Assembly (NCBI GenBank): GCA_905209725.1
Contig: CAJLTZ010000103.1
Location: 1-7,027, forward strand
Length of the DNA stretch: 7,027 nucleotides
Reading direction: 5' to 3'
Origin: an uncultured Muribaculaceae bacterium
Lineage (GTDB): Bacteria; Bacteroidota; Bacteroidia; Bacteroidales; Muribaculaceae
In this document: positions 1 to 6,823 of the stretch, one piece after another
Layout: each line of letters starts with the position of its first letter
How positions within the stretch are numbered: position 1 is the stretch's first letter
The notes under the pieces: generated by a model
What the model was told of the DNA's origin: nothing
Seen by the model: only the letters and a program-made list of their open reading frames with translations
The model's database searches: none
Made by a program: the position numbers and the translations under genes

Positions 1-73
1 TCGACTGAAATTTAGATGTTTAACAGCATAATTTCAATTTTTGTCATCTACTAAAATATTTGACATAAAAAAG

Positions 74-81
74 TAGTTTTG
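74..81 (+). promoter_or_regulatory. Possible Bacteroidetes -7 box without a good -33 partner
   Basis: TAGTTTTG at 74-81 matches the Bacteroidetes -7 consensus TAnnTTTG exactly and points rightward. I find no TTTG 19-21 bases upstream, so the promoter is only half supported. If active, transcription would begin near 88 and run through the folded 143-300 element, giving a small noncoding RNA or an antisense transcript against the end of the helicase gene. An eight-base degenerate motif in AT-rich DNA can easily arise by chance. Confidence 0.2.
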
Positions 82-142
82 TTGACTATTATAGTAACGC
101 TCTTTATGCGATTATTGTTTAGACCCCATCCCATAAAAAATG

Positions 143-300
143 TTAACGCAGGGGTCGCAGATTTCGGCCTGGTTCGGCCTTGCAGGCGAAGGAGCATAGC
201 GAGCTATGTGACTGAGGGGAGTCGCACAAAGCACCGAAAAGCCGCCGGCGGAGGCGCCGGCGGCTCCAAGGTGCCCCTGAGCGCCCACGACTCTGCGTAA
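143..300. repeat. Folded 158-bp element bounded by imperfect inverted repeats
   Basis: The ends are complementary: TTAACGCAGGGGTCG (143-157) pairs with CGACTCTGCGTAA (288-300), with two bulged bases and one G-T wobble. Inside are several further hairpins: CATAG/CTATG at 195-199 and 204-208 around CGAG; GACT/AGTC at 210-213 and 220-223; and a compound hairpin in which GCACC (231-235) pairs with GGTGC (270-274) and GCCGCCGGCG (241-250) pairs perfectly with CGCCGGCGGC (255-264). TTCGGCCT occurs twice in tandem (163-170, 173-180). This layered pairing with a closing stem resembles a REP/MITE-like dispersed repeat or a structured noncoding RNA. No transposase or clear target-site duplication is visible. 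Copy number in the genome cannot be judged from this window, so the class is inference; the pairing itself is seen directly. Confidence 0.5.
237..264 (-). terminator. Candidate intrinsic terminator of the leftward operon
   Basis: Read leftward, a perfect 10-bp GC stem (264-255 with 250-241) closes a CCTC loop and is followed directly by TTTT (240-237). It lies 74 bases beyond the helicase stop, the right place and orientation to end the leftward transcript. The U-tract is short and then interrupted by C and G, so termination may be weak. The same hairpin forms the core of the 143-300 element, so its role as terminator may be secondary. Confidence 0.45.
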
Positions 301-302
301 GG

Positions 303-349
303 CTGTTTATGTTACACTTTCTTCATGACTGTTTATGTCACACTTTCTT
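303..349. repeat. 21-bp direct repeat across the helicase stop codon
   Basis: Positions 303-323 and 329-349 are identical in 20 of 21 bases (T at 313, C at 339), with a 26-base period. The right copy contains the last two codons (Lys, Val) and the stop of the helicase gene. The left copy repeats that end just downstream, including an equivalent stop: TGA in the gene copy and TAA in the spare copy. The left copy lies two bases from the edge of the 143-300 element. Confidence 0.85.
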
Positions 350-2488
350 TAGAACGCGGGCTACGAGGTCGCGCTCGACGGCACCGAAGCGCACGCGGTA
401 ACTTTGCGCGGCAGAGTCGAAACTTACAACTTCCCCTTGACCGAACACCTTATGCTCCACGCGTGTGCCGGGGGGCATAGGCGCCTCACCACCCTCGCCT
501 AATTCCCGATTGAGCATATCTACCATGTTGCGCGAGCCTTCGAATAATTGTGGGTCGGGATTCCCTTGCACCTCAAGCAGTCCATCGGGAATCTCGGAGA
601 TAAAGCGCGATGGATATTTGAGTGCACCGGTGTCATTCAGATAGCCTTCGCTCTCAAGCAGGAACAGACGGTTGCAAGCGCGTGTCACTGCTACATACAT
701 CAGCCGGCGCTCCTCCTCCTCGCCATCCTTTCGCCGCTCGCGTATGGAACGGTGGCTGGGGAAGACCCCTTCAGTAAGTCCGGGAATGAACACGGAGTCA
801 AACTCCAGACCTTTGCTCTGGTGAATGGTCATCAGGCGCACTTTCTTCTTGTCGGCCTGTGCATCAGCATCGGTATATAGCGCTATCTCTTGAAGATATG
901 CCGGAAGAGTCATGTCGCCATCGTCGATCTGACTGAGTTCGAATTCCTTCATGGCATTGACGAGTTCTGCCACATTTTCAAGGCGTTCCTCCTTCTCATC
1001 AAGACGATATACATCACGCAGCCCGCTCTCCTGCAGAAGTCGGTCGGTGAGTTCCGACACGGGCATTATGCCGCCTAACTCGCGCATACGGTCGATGAGC
1101 GCTATGAAATCGCGTAGTGGTTTGCGGTTGAAGCGTAGAGCCGAGATATTCAGGCGCAGTGCCTGCATGAGTGATATACCGGCGGCATCGGCGGCTGTGC
1201 GGAGGGTTTTCATCGCCACGGCGCCGAATTTGCGCGAGGGCAGATTCACCACGCGCATGAAAGCCATGTCGTCATCATCGGAGGCTATCAGGCGCAGATA
1301 GCATATCGTATCCTTTATTTCCTTGCGCTCGAAGAAACGCACCCCACCCCACACGCAATAGGGAATCTTGCGTCTCAGAAGCGACTGTTCTACTCGCCTT
1401 GACAGGTATGAAGCACGGTAAAGCACTGCAAAGCCCGATGCCGGAGTGCCGGATGAGATGCCGCGTTCGATGGTGTCAGCAATAAATTCGGCCTCGCTCT
1501 TCTCATCGGTGCAATGCCGGTAAACGGCACGCCTTTCCGGAAGGCGGATAGAGAAGAGTTCCTTGGGCACACGGTTCTTGTTGTTGGCGATGATGCTGTT
1601 GGCCACATCGAGGATGTCGGGCGTGGAACGGTAGTTCTGGTTGAGGGTGATGTCGGTGGTGGCGCGGAAGTTGACGAATATCTTCGGATTCGCGCCGCGC
1701 CATTCATAGATGGCCTGGTCGGGGTCGCCGACCACGAAGATATTGCCGTGATGCTCGCAGAGGATGTCGAGGAGTTTCCAGTCGTCGGAAGAGCAGTCCT
1801 GCACCTCGTCGACCATCAGATAGTTGAGTTTGTCGGTCCAGTATTGGCGGGCGTCGGGGAAATGGTTGAGGATATAGATGGTGAAATAGATAAGGTCGTC
1901 GTAATCGAGGGCATACTGCTTGAGTTGCAGGCGCATATAGCGTGTCGGCGCATCGGGACACTCCGGAGATGAGGCGGGCAGCAGATGCCGCTGAATATAG
2001 GCGTCGATATTATAGCCCTTGATGGCGGCCACCTGGGTAAGAAAGCGCTCGGCGGTGAGTTTCTTGCGGTCGATGCCGAATTCATTCATAGCCTGCTTGG
2101 CAAGCGTCTTGGCATCCTCCTCGTCGATGATCGTGAAACTTTTGGGATAGCCCACGCGATATATCTCGCGGCGCAAAAATTTCACACAGAAGGAATGAAT
2201 GGTGCAGATGAAGTCGTTGACGCTGCCGCGGTCCACCATCCGGGCAATGCGACGTTTCATCTCCTGGGCGGCCTTGTTGGTGAAAGTGAGGCACAGGATA
2301 TTCCCGGCCGACACACCGAGGTCGTTTACAAGATAAGCATAGCGGTGAGCCAGCACGCGAGTCTTGCCCGAACCGGCACCGGCCACCACGCGCACCCTCC
2401 CTTCGGAGGCCGCCACGGCGCTCTGCTGCCGCTCGTTGAGCTGCACGGGCGCCGGCCGATTCTTCTCACAATCCTTCTCCCCGCGCAT
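338..2488 (-). CDS. uvrD: UvrD/PcrA-type superfamily 1 ATP-dependent DNA helicase
   Basis: A 716-residue SF1A 3'-5' DNA helicase, expected to act in nucleotide-excision and mismatch repair and in clearing proteins or RNA polymerase from DNA. All core motifs are present in order: Q motif LNERQQSAV (about 18-25); Walker A AGAGSGKT (36-43); motif Ia LTFTNKAAQEM (67-77); motif Ib TIHSF (96-100); Walker B VDEVQD (226-231); motif III VVGDPDQAIYEWRG (252-265); motif IV NQNYRST (283-289); motif V TIHQSKGLEF (554-563); motif VI YVAVTRA (598-604). The end (about 671-716) has the PG..V.H..FG.G.V pattern of the UvrD/PcrA Tudor-like domain, which argues against Rep. Length is close to PcrA. The ATG is chosen because the Q motif follows at the usual distance and the ATG is one base after the upstream gene's stop, suggesting translational coupling. 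The family is firm; the symbol is a best guess, since Bacteroidales genomes can carry more than one UvrD-like helicase. Confidence 0.93.
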   Translation of the reverse strand: MRGEKDCEKNRPAPVQLNERQQSAVAASEGRVRVVAGAGSGKTRVLAHRYAYLVNDLGVSAGNILCLTFTNKAAQEMKRRIARMVDRGSVNDFICTIHSFCVKFLRREIYRVGYPKSFTIIDEEDAKTLAKQAMNEFGIDRKKLTAERFLTQVAAIKGYNIDAYIQRHLLPASSPECPDAPTRYMRLQLKQYALDYDDLIYFTIYILNHFPDARQYWTDKLNYLMVDEVQDCSSDDWKLLDILCEHHGNIFVVGDPDQAIYEWRGANPKIFVNFRATTDITLNQNYRSTPDILDVANSIIANNKNRVPKELFSIRLPERRAVYRHCTDEKSEAEFIADTIERGISSGTPASGFAVLYRASYLSRRVEQSLLRRKIPYCVWGGVRFFERKEIKDTICYLRLIASDDDDMAFMRVVNLPSRKFGAVAMKTLRTAADAAGISLMQALRLNISALRFNRKPLRDFIALIDRMRELGGIMPVSELTDRLLQESGLRDVYRLDEKEERLENVAELVNAMKEFELSQIDDGDMTLPAYLQEIALYTDADAQADKKKVRLMTIHQSKGLEFDSVFIPGLTEGVFPSHRSIRERRKDGEEEERRLMYVAVTRACNRLFLLESEGYLNDTGALKYPSRFISEIPDGLLEVQGNPDPQLFEGSRNMVDMLNRELGEGGEAPMPPGTRVEHKVFGQGEVVSFDSAAQSYRVRFGAVERDLVARVLKKV

Positions 2489-2489
2489 G

Positions 2490-4490
2490 TCAGTCGATTT
2501 TCTGAGGCACGCTCATCACGAAATTCATTCCGCGCTTATGGCCGGGATGGCTCTTGATGTCGCTCTCGAGCAGCAATGCGGCCAGACGGCACACGAAGAG
2601 GCCGGGCGACGGATTGTCGCGCAATGAGTCGATTGTAACAAACTCGTTGAAAAGGGCATATTCCTCGCCGGGCTTGAATCTGAGACCCGTGTCGACAACG
2701 CTGAATTTCAGTCGACCTGTCTCATCATCGACGCGTACGGAGAATTTGATTTCCCCTTCATATGTATACTCAGCGGAATTTGCAAGAATTCGGGAGAGTA
2801 TATATTTGAGCGCATCGCAATCACAGCACACTTCAAGGCTACTATCAGGCAATTCCACATGAAGATTTACATCGTCATGGAGCTTGGCACGGCATAAATC
2901 GGCAGCATCAGTCATTATTGTAGCCACAGGTTTACAGGAATGATATTTCCTGCTGTGCTCACGACCGATTGATGCTATATAGAGGATGTCGTTGAGAATC
3001 TCCTCCATATTTATGGTGCTCATCTCGGCCATGGAGACGCTGATGTTGCGGGCACGCTTCAGCTCACATTTCGCACTCTTGGGCTCATCCTTGGCGGCAT
3101 AATCGTAATAATGATAGCCCTGAAGGTTTTCCCGTTCATGCGAGAGCGCTTTCACGAGATTGTTGAGGCCGGCGATGTTGCGGCGGTAGCGGCTCCAGTA
3201 GTAGAGCATCACAATCACCGCTATGGCGAAGAGCACAAACCCGATGATCACATAAATCATGATTCGGCGTGCGCTTTCGAGCTCGAGGGTGCGTTTCTCA
3301 AGTTCGAGGCGTGTGTTGCGCTGCTTGAGGTCGTCCACATCGTAGCGGATCTGCAGTTCCTTGTATTTATTCTCGGCGTTCAGGGTGTTGAGTTCGGTGA
3401 GCAGTCCGTTGTATTGGGTCAGGGCTTCGATGAGGGTCTGGTTGTCGCCGGTTTCGGAGGCGGCTTTCCAGAGCATGTCGTAGAGTTGTCGGCGCACTGT
3501 GACGGAGGTTTCCTTGTCGAGCAGGGCCTTTATCTGGGGGATGGCGGCGGCATAGTCGCCGGTGGCCATCAGCCAGTAGGATTTATAACGGGGCTGATAT
3601 TCGAGATCCTCGCGCACATCGTCGCTTGCCTTGGAGAGACTGCGCACTTTCGCGTCGACCTCCTTGATGCGGGCGGGTGTGAGCGCTTCGTAGTTGCGCA
3701 TCATGCGACGATAGGACACATATCGCGACACAGAATAGTCGCGGAACATCCTTCCCTTCGAGCGGTATTCCTTGTCAAGACCGTCGATCACCTCGAGGAG
3801 TTTCTCGTCGGCATCCACAGCCTTGACGCGCTGGCCCATATCGGTGTAGATATTGGCGGCCTCGCTGTAGATAATGTTGCGGAGGGCATAGAGTTCGTAG
3901 TCGCCGTCGTTGACGAGTTTGATGAGGTCGTCGAGATATTTGGAGATCATTCCGCCGCCGGTGGCATCGTTTCGCAGATATTCCACCACGGTGTAGAGCG
4001 ACAACAGGCGGTCGTACGGATTCTTCGAGCGGGAAGTCTCCTCGCGGGCGATGATGCGGCTTATCTCCTGCTGGCGCTTCTCCTCGCTTACGTATTTGGA
4101 GTTATAGCTCATCCTCTTCATCTTGAGGAAAAGGATTGACTCGTCGCGTTCGCGCGACTTGGGCATCTTTTCCAGGACGTTCTGGATTTTTTCGAAATCG
4201 GCATCCTCCTTGAGGGCGGCGGTAAGTTGGCGGCACATGTCCATCTGCGCACGGTTGTCGCCCGCACGACCAGCCACTTCATAGATAGTCTTTCCCACAT
4301 CCTTATAGTCCTTGCGCCGCGACAGGTCGAAAATGTCGTAGAGAAGGCGCAGCGAGTCGGCGGGAGTCTTGGCTCCGCGAAGCATCGCTTTCCGTTTCTG
4401 AAGTTCCGCTTCGCGCTGCTGCGCCGTCGGGGTCTGCGCCCACGTCAACATGGGAAGCGCCACAAGAAGGAGGATTAAAATTCTTTTCAT
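2490..4490 (-). CDS. Periplasmic helical-repeat sensor with divergent histidine kinase domain
   Basis: A 666-residue membrane protein. A signal peptide (about 1-18, probable cleavage TWA|QT) leads to a long helical, TPR-like periplasmic region (about 20-375), a coiled-coil-like stretch (375-410), one transmembrane segment (411-431) and a cytoplasmic histidine kinase-like region (about 440-662). The order is that of Bacteroidetes TPR-containing sensor kinases. H451 in ALSHERENL sits about 50 residues before the second DHp helix (INMEEILNDILYIAS) and 120 before N571, fitting the phosphoacceptor position, but the usual RTPL is lost. The ATPase domain keeps N571 (ILANSAEYT) and D600-T-G602. The usual N-box Lys is E574, the second Gly of G1 is R604, and the G2 box is reduced to SPGL. 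The cytoplasmic part is cysteine-rich, including CCDC at 555-558. No response regulator or DNA-binding domain is adjacent or fused. It could be a weak kinase, a pseudokinase or an ATP-independent signalling protein. It is the first gene of the leftward unit. Confidence 0.82.
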   Translation of the reverse strand: MKRILILLLVALPMLTWAQTPTAQQREAELQKRKAMLRGAKTPADSLRLLYDIFDLSRRKDYKDVGKTIYEVAGRAGDNRAQMDMCRQLTAALKEDADFEKIQNVLEKMPKSRERDESILFLKMKRMSYNSKYVSEEKRQQEISRIIAREETSRSKNPYDRLLSLYTVVEYLRNDATGGGMISKYLDDLIKLVNDGDYELYALRNIIYSEAANIYTDMGQRVKAVDADEKLLEVIDGLDKEYRSKGRMFRDYSVSRYVSYRRMMRNYEALTPARIKEVDAKVRSLSKASDDVREDLEYQPRYKSYWLMATGDYAAAIPQIKALLDKETSVTVRRQLYDMLWKAASETGDNQTLIEALTQYNGLLTELNTLNAENKYKELQIRYDVDDLKQRNTRLELEKRTLELESARRIMIYVIIGFVLFAIAVIVMLYYWSRYRRNIAGLNNLVKALSHERENLQGYHYYDYAAKDEPKSAKCELKRARNISVSMAEMSTINMEEILNDILYIASIGREHSRKYHSCKPVATIMTDAADLCRAKLHDDVNLHVELPDSSLEVCCDCDALKYILSRILANSAEYTYEGEIKFSVRVDDETGRLKFSVVDTGLRFKPGEEYALFNEFVTIDSLRDNPSPGLFVCRLAALLLESDIKSHPGHKRGMNFVMSVPQKID

Positions 4491-4520
4491 ATTGTCTTAC
4501 AGTAGCATCCGGCCGACAAT
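4491..4520 (-). promoter_or_regulatory. Inverted repeat in the kinase 5' leader
   Basis: ATTGTC (4491-4496) and GACAAT (4515-4520) are perfect complements directly upstream of the kinase start codon, with an 18-base loop. In the mRNA this could form a six-pair stem abutting the ATG. No Shine-Dalgarno sequence is seen, as is usual in Bacteroidetes. A six-base stem is short, so a regulatory role is a guess. Confidence 0.2.
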
Positions 4521-4558
4521 CTGTCTGCAATATGCGGAGAAATTACTGCCACATTCCA

Positions 4559-4590
4559 CAAAGTTAATGAAATATAGCGATATTCCCAAA
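4559..4590 (-). promoter_or_regulatory. Bacteroidetes-type promoter of the kinase-helicase unit
   Basis: Read leftward, TTTG (4590-4587) lies 20 bases before TAACTTTG (4566-4559). This matches the Bacteroidetes primary sigma factor pattern, -33 TTTG and -7 TAnnTTTG, in sequence and spacing. Transcription should start near 4552, leaving a leader of about 60 bases before the kinase ATG at 4490. It is the only full match I found in the divergent spacer. No equally good rightward promoter for the protease was seen. Confidence 0.65.
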
Positions 4591-4612
4591 CGTTATTTTA
4601 TCAAAACGTTTT
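4588..4612. promoter_or_regulatory. Paired AACGTT-centred sites in divergent spacer
   Basis: AAACGTT occurs at 4588-4594 and again at 4604-4610, 16 bases apart. The second copy lies inside a perfect 10-bp palindrome, AAAACGTTTT (4603-4612). The first overlaps the -33 box of the kinase promoter, and both lie just upstream of the protease gene. Twin palindromic sites between divergent genes would suit an operator, but the bases are AT-rich and no regulator gene is present, so this is tentative. Confidence 0.25.
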
Positions 4613-4629
4613 CTTCCAGTTTCGAATAT

Positions 4630-6810
4630 ATGAAGTTTCTACGAACTATGGCGCTTATGCTTGCGGGATTCGCGAGCGCGGCAACAATATCCGCTGACGA
4701 GGCCGATACGAAATATTTTGGTGCGATTGTGGAGTTTGACTCTGATGCCACCCTTGCCGAAATGGAGGCGCAGGGGGTCAAGATCCTGCGCCACCGCGAG
4801 AATCTCGCTCTCGCCCTTATTCCGCAGGATTATCAGGGCGACCAACAGCAGGTGTCTGTGGCCGATAATAATGGGGATTTGTCATCTAATCCTTACCGAA
4901 GACTTGCACGTAGCTCAAAAGGCGTGATTCGTGTGGAGCCTTCGCGCCGCGCAATGCCTGTGCTCGACGAGGCCCATAAGCATTATGATGCCTATCGTGT
5001 GTATACCGGCGAAGGACTGAAGCAGCCCTACACTGGAAAAGGTGTGGTGACCGGAATCTGCGACACATTTTTCGACCCGGGACATCCGATGTTCTATGAT
5101 GCAGATGGCCATTCGCGTATTGCCCGATATATTGTGTATCAGGAGGAGAATGGAAACCGCATAGTGATGGATTCGGAGGAGGAGTATCTGGCTTTCGGCA
5201 CTGACAATGAATCGGCTTCTCACGCCACGCATGTGGCGGCAATCATGGCCGGTTCGGAAGTGAACGGATATCGCGGTTCGGCGCCGGGTTCGGAGATGGT
5301 AATCACCGTTTCGGAACTTTCCGATGTGGGTCTGCTTGCGGGCGCGGAGGATATAATCGAATATGCTAAAGAACAGCAGAAACCGGCTGTGATAAATATG
5401 TCGGTGGGCGGATACACAGGTCCCCACGACGGCACTTCGCTCTTTTCCCGCTATCTCGACCTATTGGGCAAGGAGGCTATCATCTGCATGGCGGCCGGAA
5501 ATGAGGGGGATTCCGGAATCAATATGAATACCACTTTCTCGGAGAGTGTGAAGAATACGAAGGTAAGAATCCATTGCAGCAACTGGACCCAGTTTGAGGT
5601 TTATGGAGCAGTGGATATCTGGAGCAAGGACGATCTACCGATTGAGGCACGTCTCAACATTTTCGACAGCGAGCAGAACAAGGATATCTGTTCGATGCCT
5701 GTATGGATCTCTTCCGGCACACGCGAGAACCCGAAGGAGAAGGTGACTATGTATCTTTTCGACGATGACCCGGAGTTTTCCAAATATTTCAAGAAGGGAA
5801 GCATAGTGGCTTTCCATTCGGAACTGAACCCGCTCAACGGACGCTCACATCTCTACATAGAGTTCAATGCAGCCACCGATATCAACCGCACGAATCCCGA
5901 CGAGCATTGGGCACGGTATACGCTGACGCTTGAGACAAAAGGTGAACCGGGGGTATATATCGACCAGATCTGCGATGTGGGGGGCATCTGGTTTGCCACC
6001 TTCCCGGGATACCCCAATCCCACCAACCATATGTGCGTGAGCGATCTTGCCACGGGGCAGAATCTTGTGAGCGTGGGAATGTACAGCAACCGCACCGGGG
6101 CTGTGAATCTGAGCGAACAGACTGAGGACTGGACCAAGACAGATGATATAAAGATTGGCTATGTGCATCCGGATTCGGGATTCGCTACCCTTTCCGATGG
6201 CCGCGTGACGCCTCTTACGGTGGCTCCGGGTGCGGCACTGATTTCAGCATACAGCAGTTACTTCACGGAAGCGAACCCCACCATAAAGCCCGTGTGCTAT
6301 TCGAAGGCTGAGCGCAATGGACGGGAATACTATTGGGGTCGCGACGGCGGCACGTCGATGGCTACCCCCTACGCGGCAGGATATATCGCCACATGGCTGG
6401 AGGCCTGCCCTACTCTTACTATCGATGATGTAAAGAAGATTATCGAGGAGACCAATTCTCACGATTATCAGAATCCTGATGACCCACGCAATGGACGAGG
6501 TTGGCTGAATCCTTACAACGGTCTTCTCAAGGCTATTGAAATGAGTGTAAATTCGGGCATCCGGTCGCCGGAGATTGTTGCTGAGAGCGCCCTGCGACTT
6601 GTTTTGCAAAATGGAGCAATTGAGCTCTGGAATGCGACAGGCGCCGCTGCCACGCTGCACATCTATGATGCATCCGGCCGCCTCGTGGATAGCCATATCC
6701 TGAGCGATACACATAGCATTGTGACGCCAACCAATCTCTCCTCCGGAACATATATCATTCGCGCCACAGCCCAAGGCGCCAACCCCGCATCCCTCAAAGC
6801 AGTCCTCTGA
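4630..6810 (+). CDS. Secreted S8 (subtilisin-family) serine protease with T9SS-like sorting domain
   Basis: A 726-residue exported protease. A signal peptide (about 1-22) is followed by a probable propeptide (about 23-135) and a split S8 catalytic domain. Catalytic residues are visible: D145 in GICDTFFDPGHP, H198 in SHATHVAAIMAG, oxyanion N291 in AAGNEGDSG and S576 in GGTSMATPYAAG. The usual DTG and HGTH appear as DTF and HATH, so this is a divergent branch, but the triad is intact. About 285 residues separate N291 from S576, far more than in subtilisin, implying an inserted beta-rich domain (about 305-470). The C-terminus (about 655-726) has the sorting-domain pattern HIYDASGRLV, then LSSGTYIIRA, ending SLKAVL, which points to type IX secretion and surface attachment or release. 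The start at 4630 is chosen because it opens directly on the signal peptide; in-frame upstream starts (4450, 4567) would bury it or overlap the kinase gene. No Shine-Dalgarno is visible. The substrate is unknown. Confidence 0.92.
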   Translation: MKFLRTMALMLAGFASAATISADEADTKYFGAIVEFDSDATLAEMEAQGVKILRHRENLALALIPQDYQGDQQQVSVADNNGDLSSNPYRRLARSSKGVIRVEPSRRAMPVLDEAHKHYDAYRVYTGEGLKQPYTGKGVVTGICDTFFDPGHPMFYDADGHSRIARYIVYQEENGNRIVMDSEEEYLAFGTDNESASHATHVAAIMAGSEVNGYRGSAPGSEMVITVSELSDVGLLAGAEDIIEYAKEQQKPAVINMSVGGYTGPHDGTSLFSRYLDLLGKEAIICMAAGNEGDSGINMNTTFSESVKNTKVRIHCSNWTQFEVYGAVDIWSKDDLPIEARLNIFDSEQNKDICSMPVWISSGTRENPKEKVTMYLFDDDPEFSKYFKKGSIVAFHSELNPLNGRSHLYIEFNAATDINRTNPDEHWARYTLTLETKGEPGVYIDQICDVGGIWFATFPGYPNPTNHMCVSDLATGQNLVSVGMYSNRTGAVNLSEQTEDWTKTDDIKIGYVHPDSGFATLSDGRVTPLTVAPGAALISAYSSYFTEANPTIKPVCYSKAERNGREYYWGRDGGTSMATPYAAGYIATWLEACPTLTIDDVKKIIEETNSHDYQNPDDPRNGRGWLNPYNGLLKAIEMSVNSGIRSPEIVAESALRLVLQNGAIELWNATGAAATLHIYDASGRLVDSHILSDTHSIVTPTNLSSGTYIIRATAQGANPASLKAVL

Positions 6811-6823
6811 TTTTTCTGATATT

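Larger units (their letters stand above)
1..337. other. Gene-free left flank: AT-rich stretch, then folded GC-rich element
   Basis: No convincing protein gene lies here. A 73-codon open frame at 79-300 starts at TTG, has a low-complexity C-terminus (GGGAGG) and is read straight through the hairpins of the 143-300 element, so I treat it as chance. Positions 1-142 are AT-rich. They contain a weak inverted repeat (TGAAATT at 6-12, AATTTCA at 30-36) followed by five T's, which could be the end of an unseen gene to the left, though the AT-only stem makes this doubtful. Positions 143-300 are GC-rich and highly self-complementary, and 303-349 hold a direct repeat. The helicase gene converges on this region from the right. 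Confidence 0.7.

Noticed and set aside
6..42. Hairpin plus T-run as a terminator for a gene to the left
   Set aside because: The stem is seven mostly A/T pairs with a 17-base loop, and no upstream gene is visible. Too weak to call.
82..110. TTGACT followed 17 bases later by TATGCG as a sigma-70 promoter
   Set aside because: The -10 box is poor, and Bacteroidetes use a different promoter consensus.
79..300. A 73-codon rightward open frame in the left flank
   Set aside because: TTG start, low-complexity composition and complete overlap with the self-complementary element. It is best explained as a chance frame through GC-rich repeats.
1985..2557. A 190-codon open frame antisense across the helicase start and kinase end
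   Set aside because: It lies opposite conserved helicase motifs and has no recognisable domain; a shadow frame.
3111..4139. A 342-codon open frame antisense to the kinase gene
   Set aside because: Its sequence is Val/Gly/His/Glu-rich without recognisable motifs, and it mirrors a clear membrane sensor gene on the other strand. It looks like a codon-bias shadow.
4450..4629. A 60-codon N-terminal extension of the protease
   Set aside because: It would overlap the kinase signal peptide region and bury the protease's own signal peptide, which starts cleanly at 4630. The segment has no domain features.
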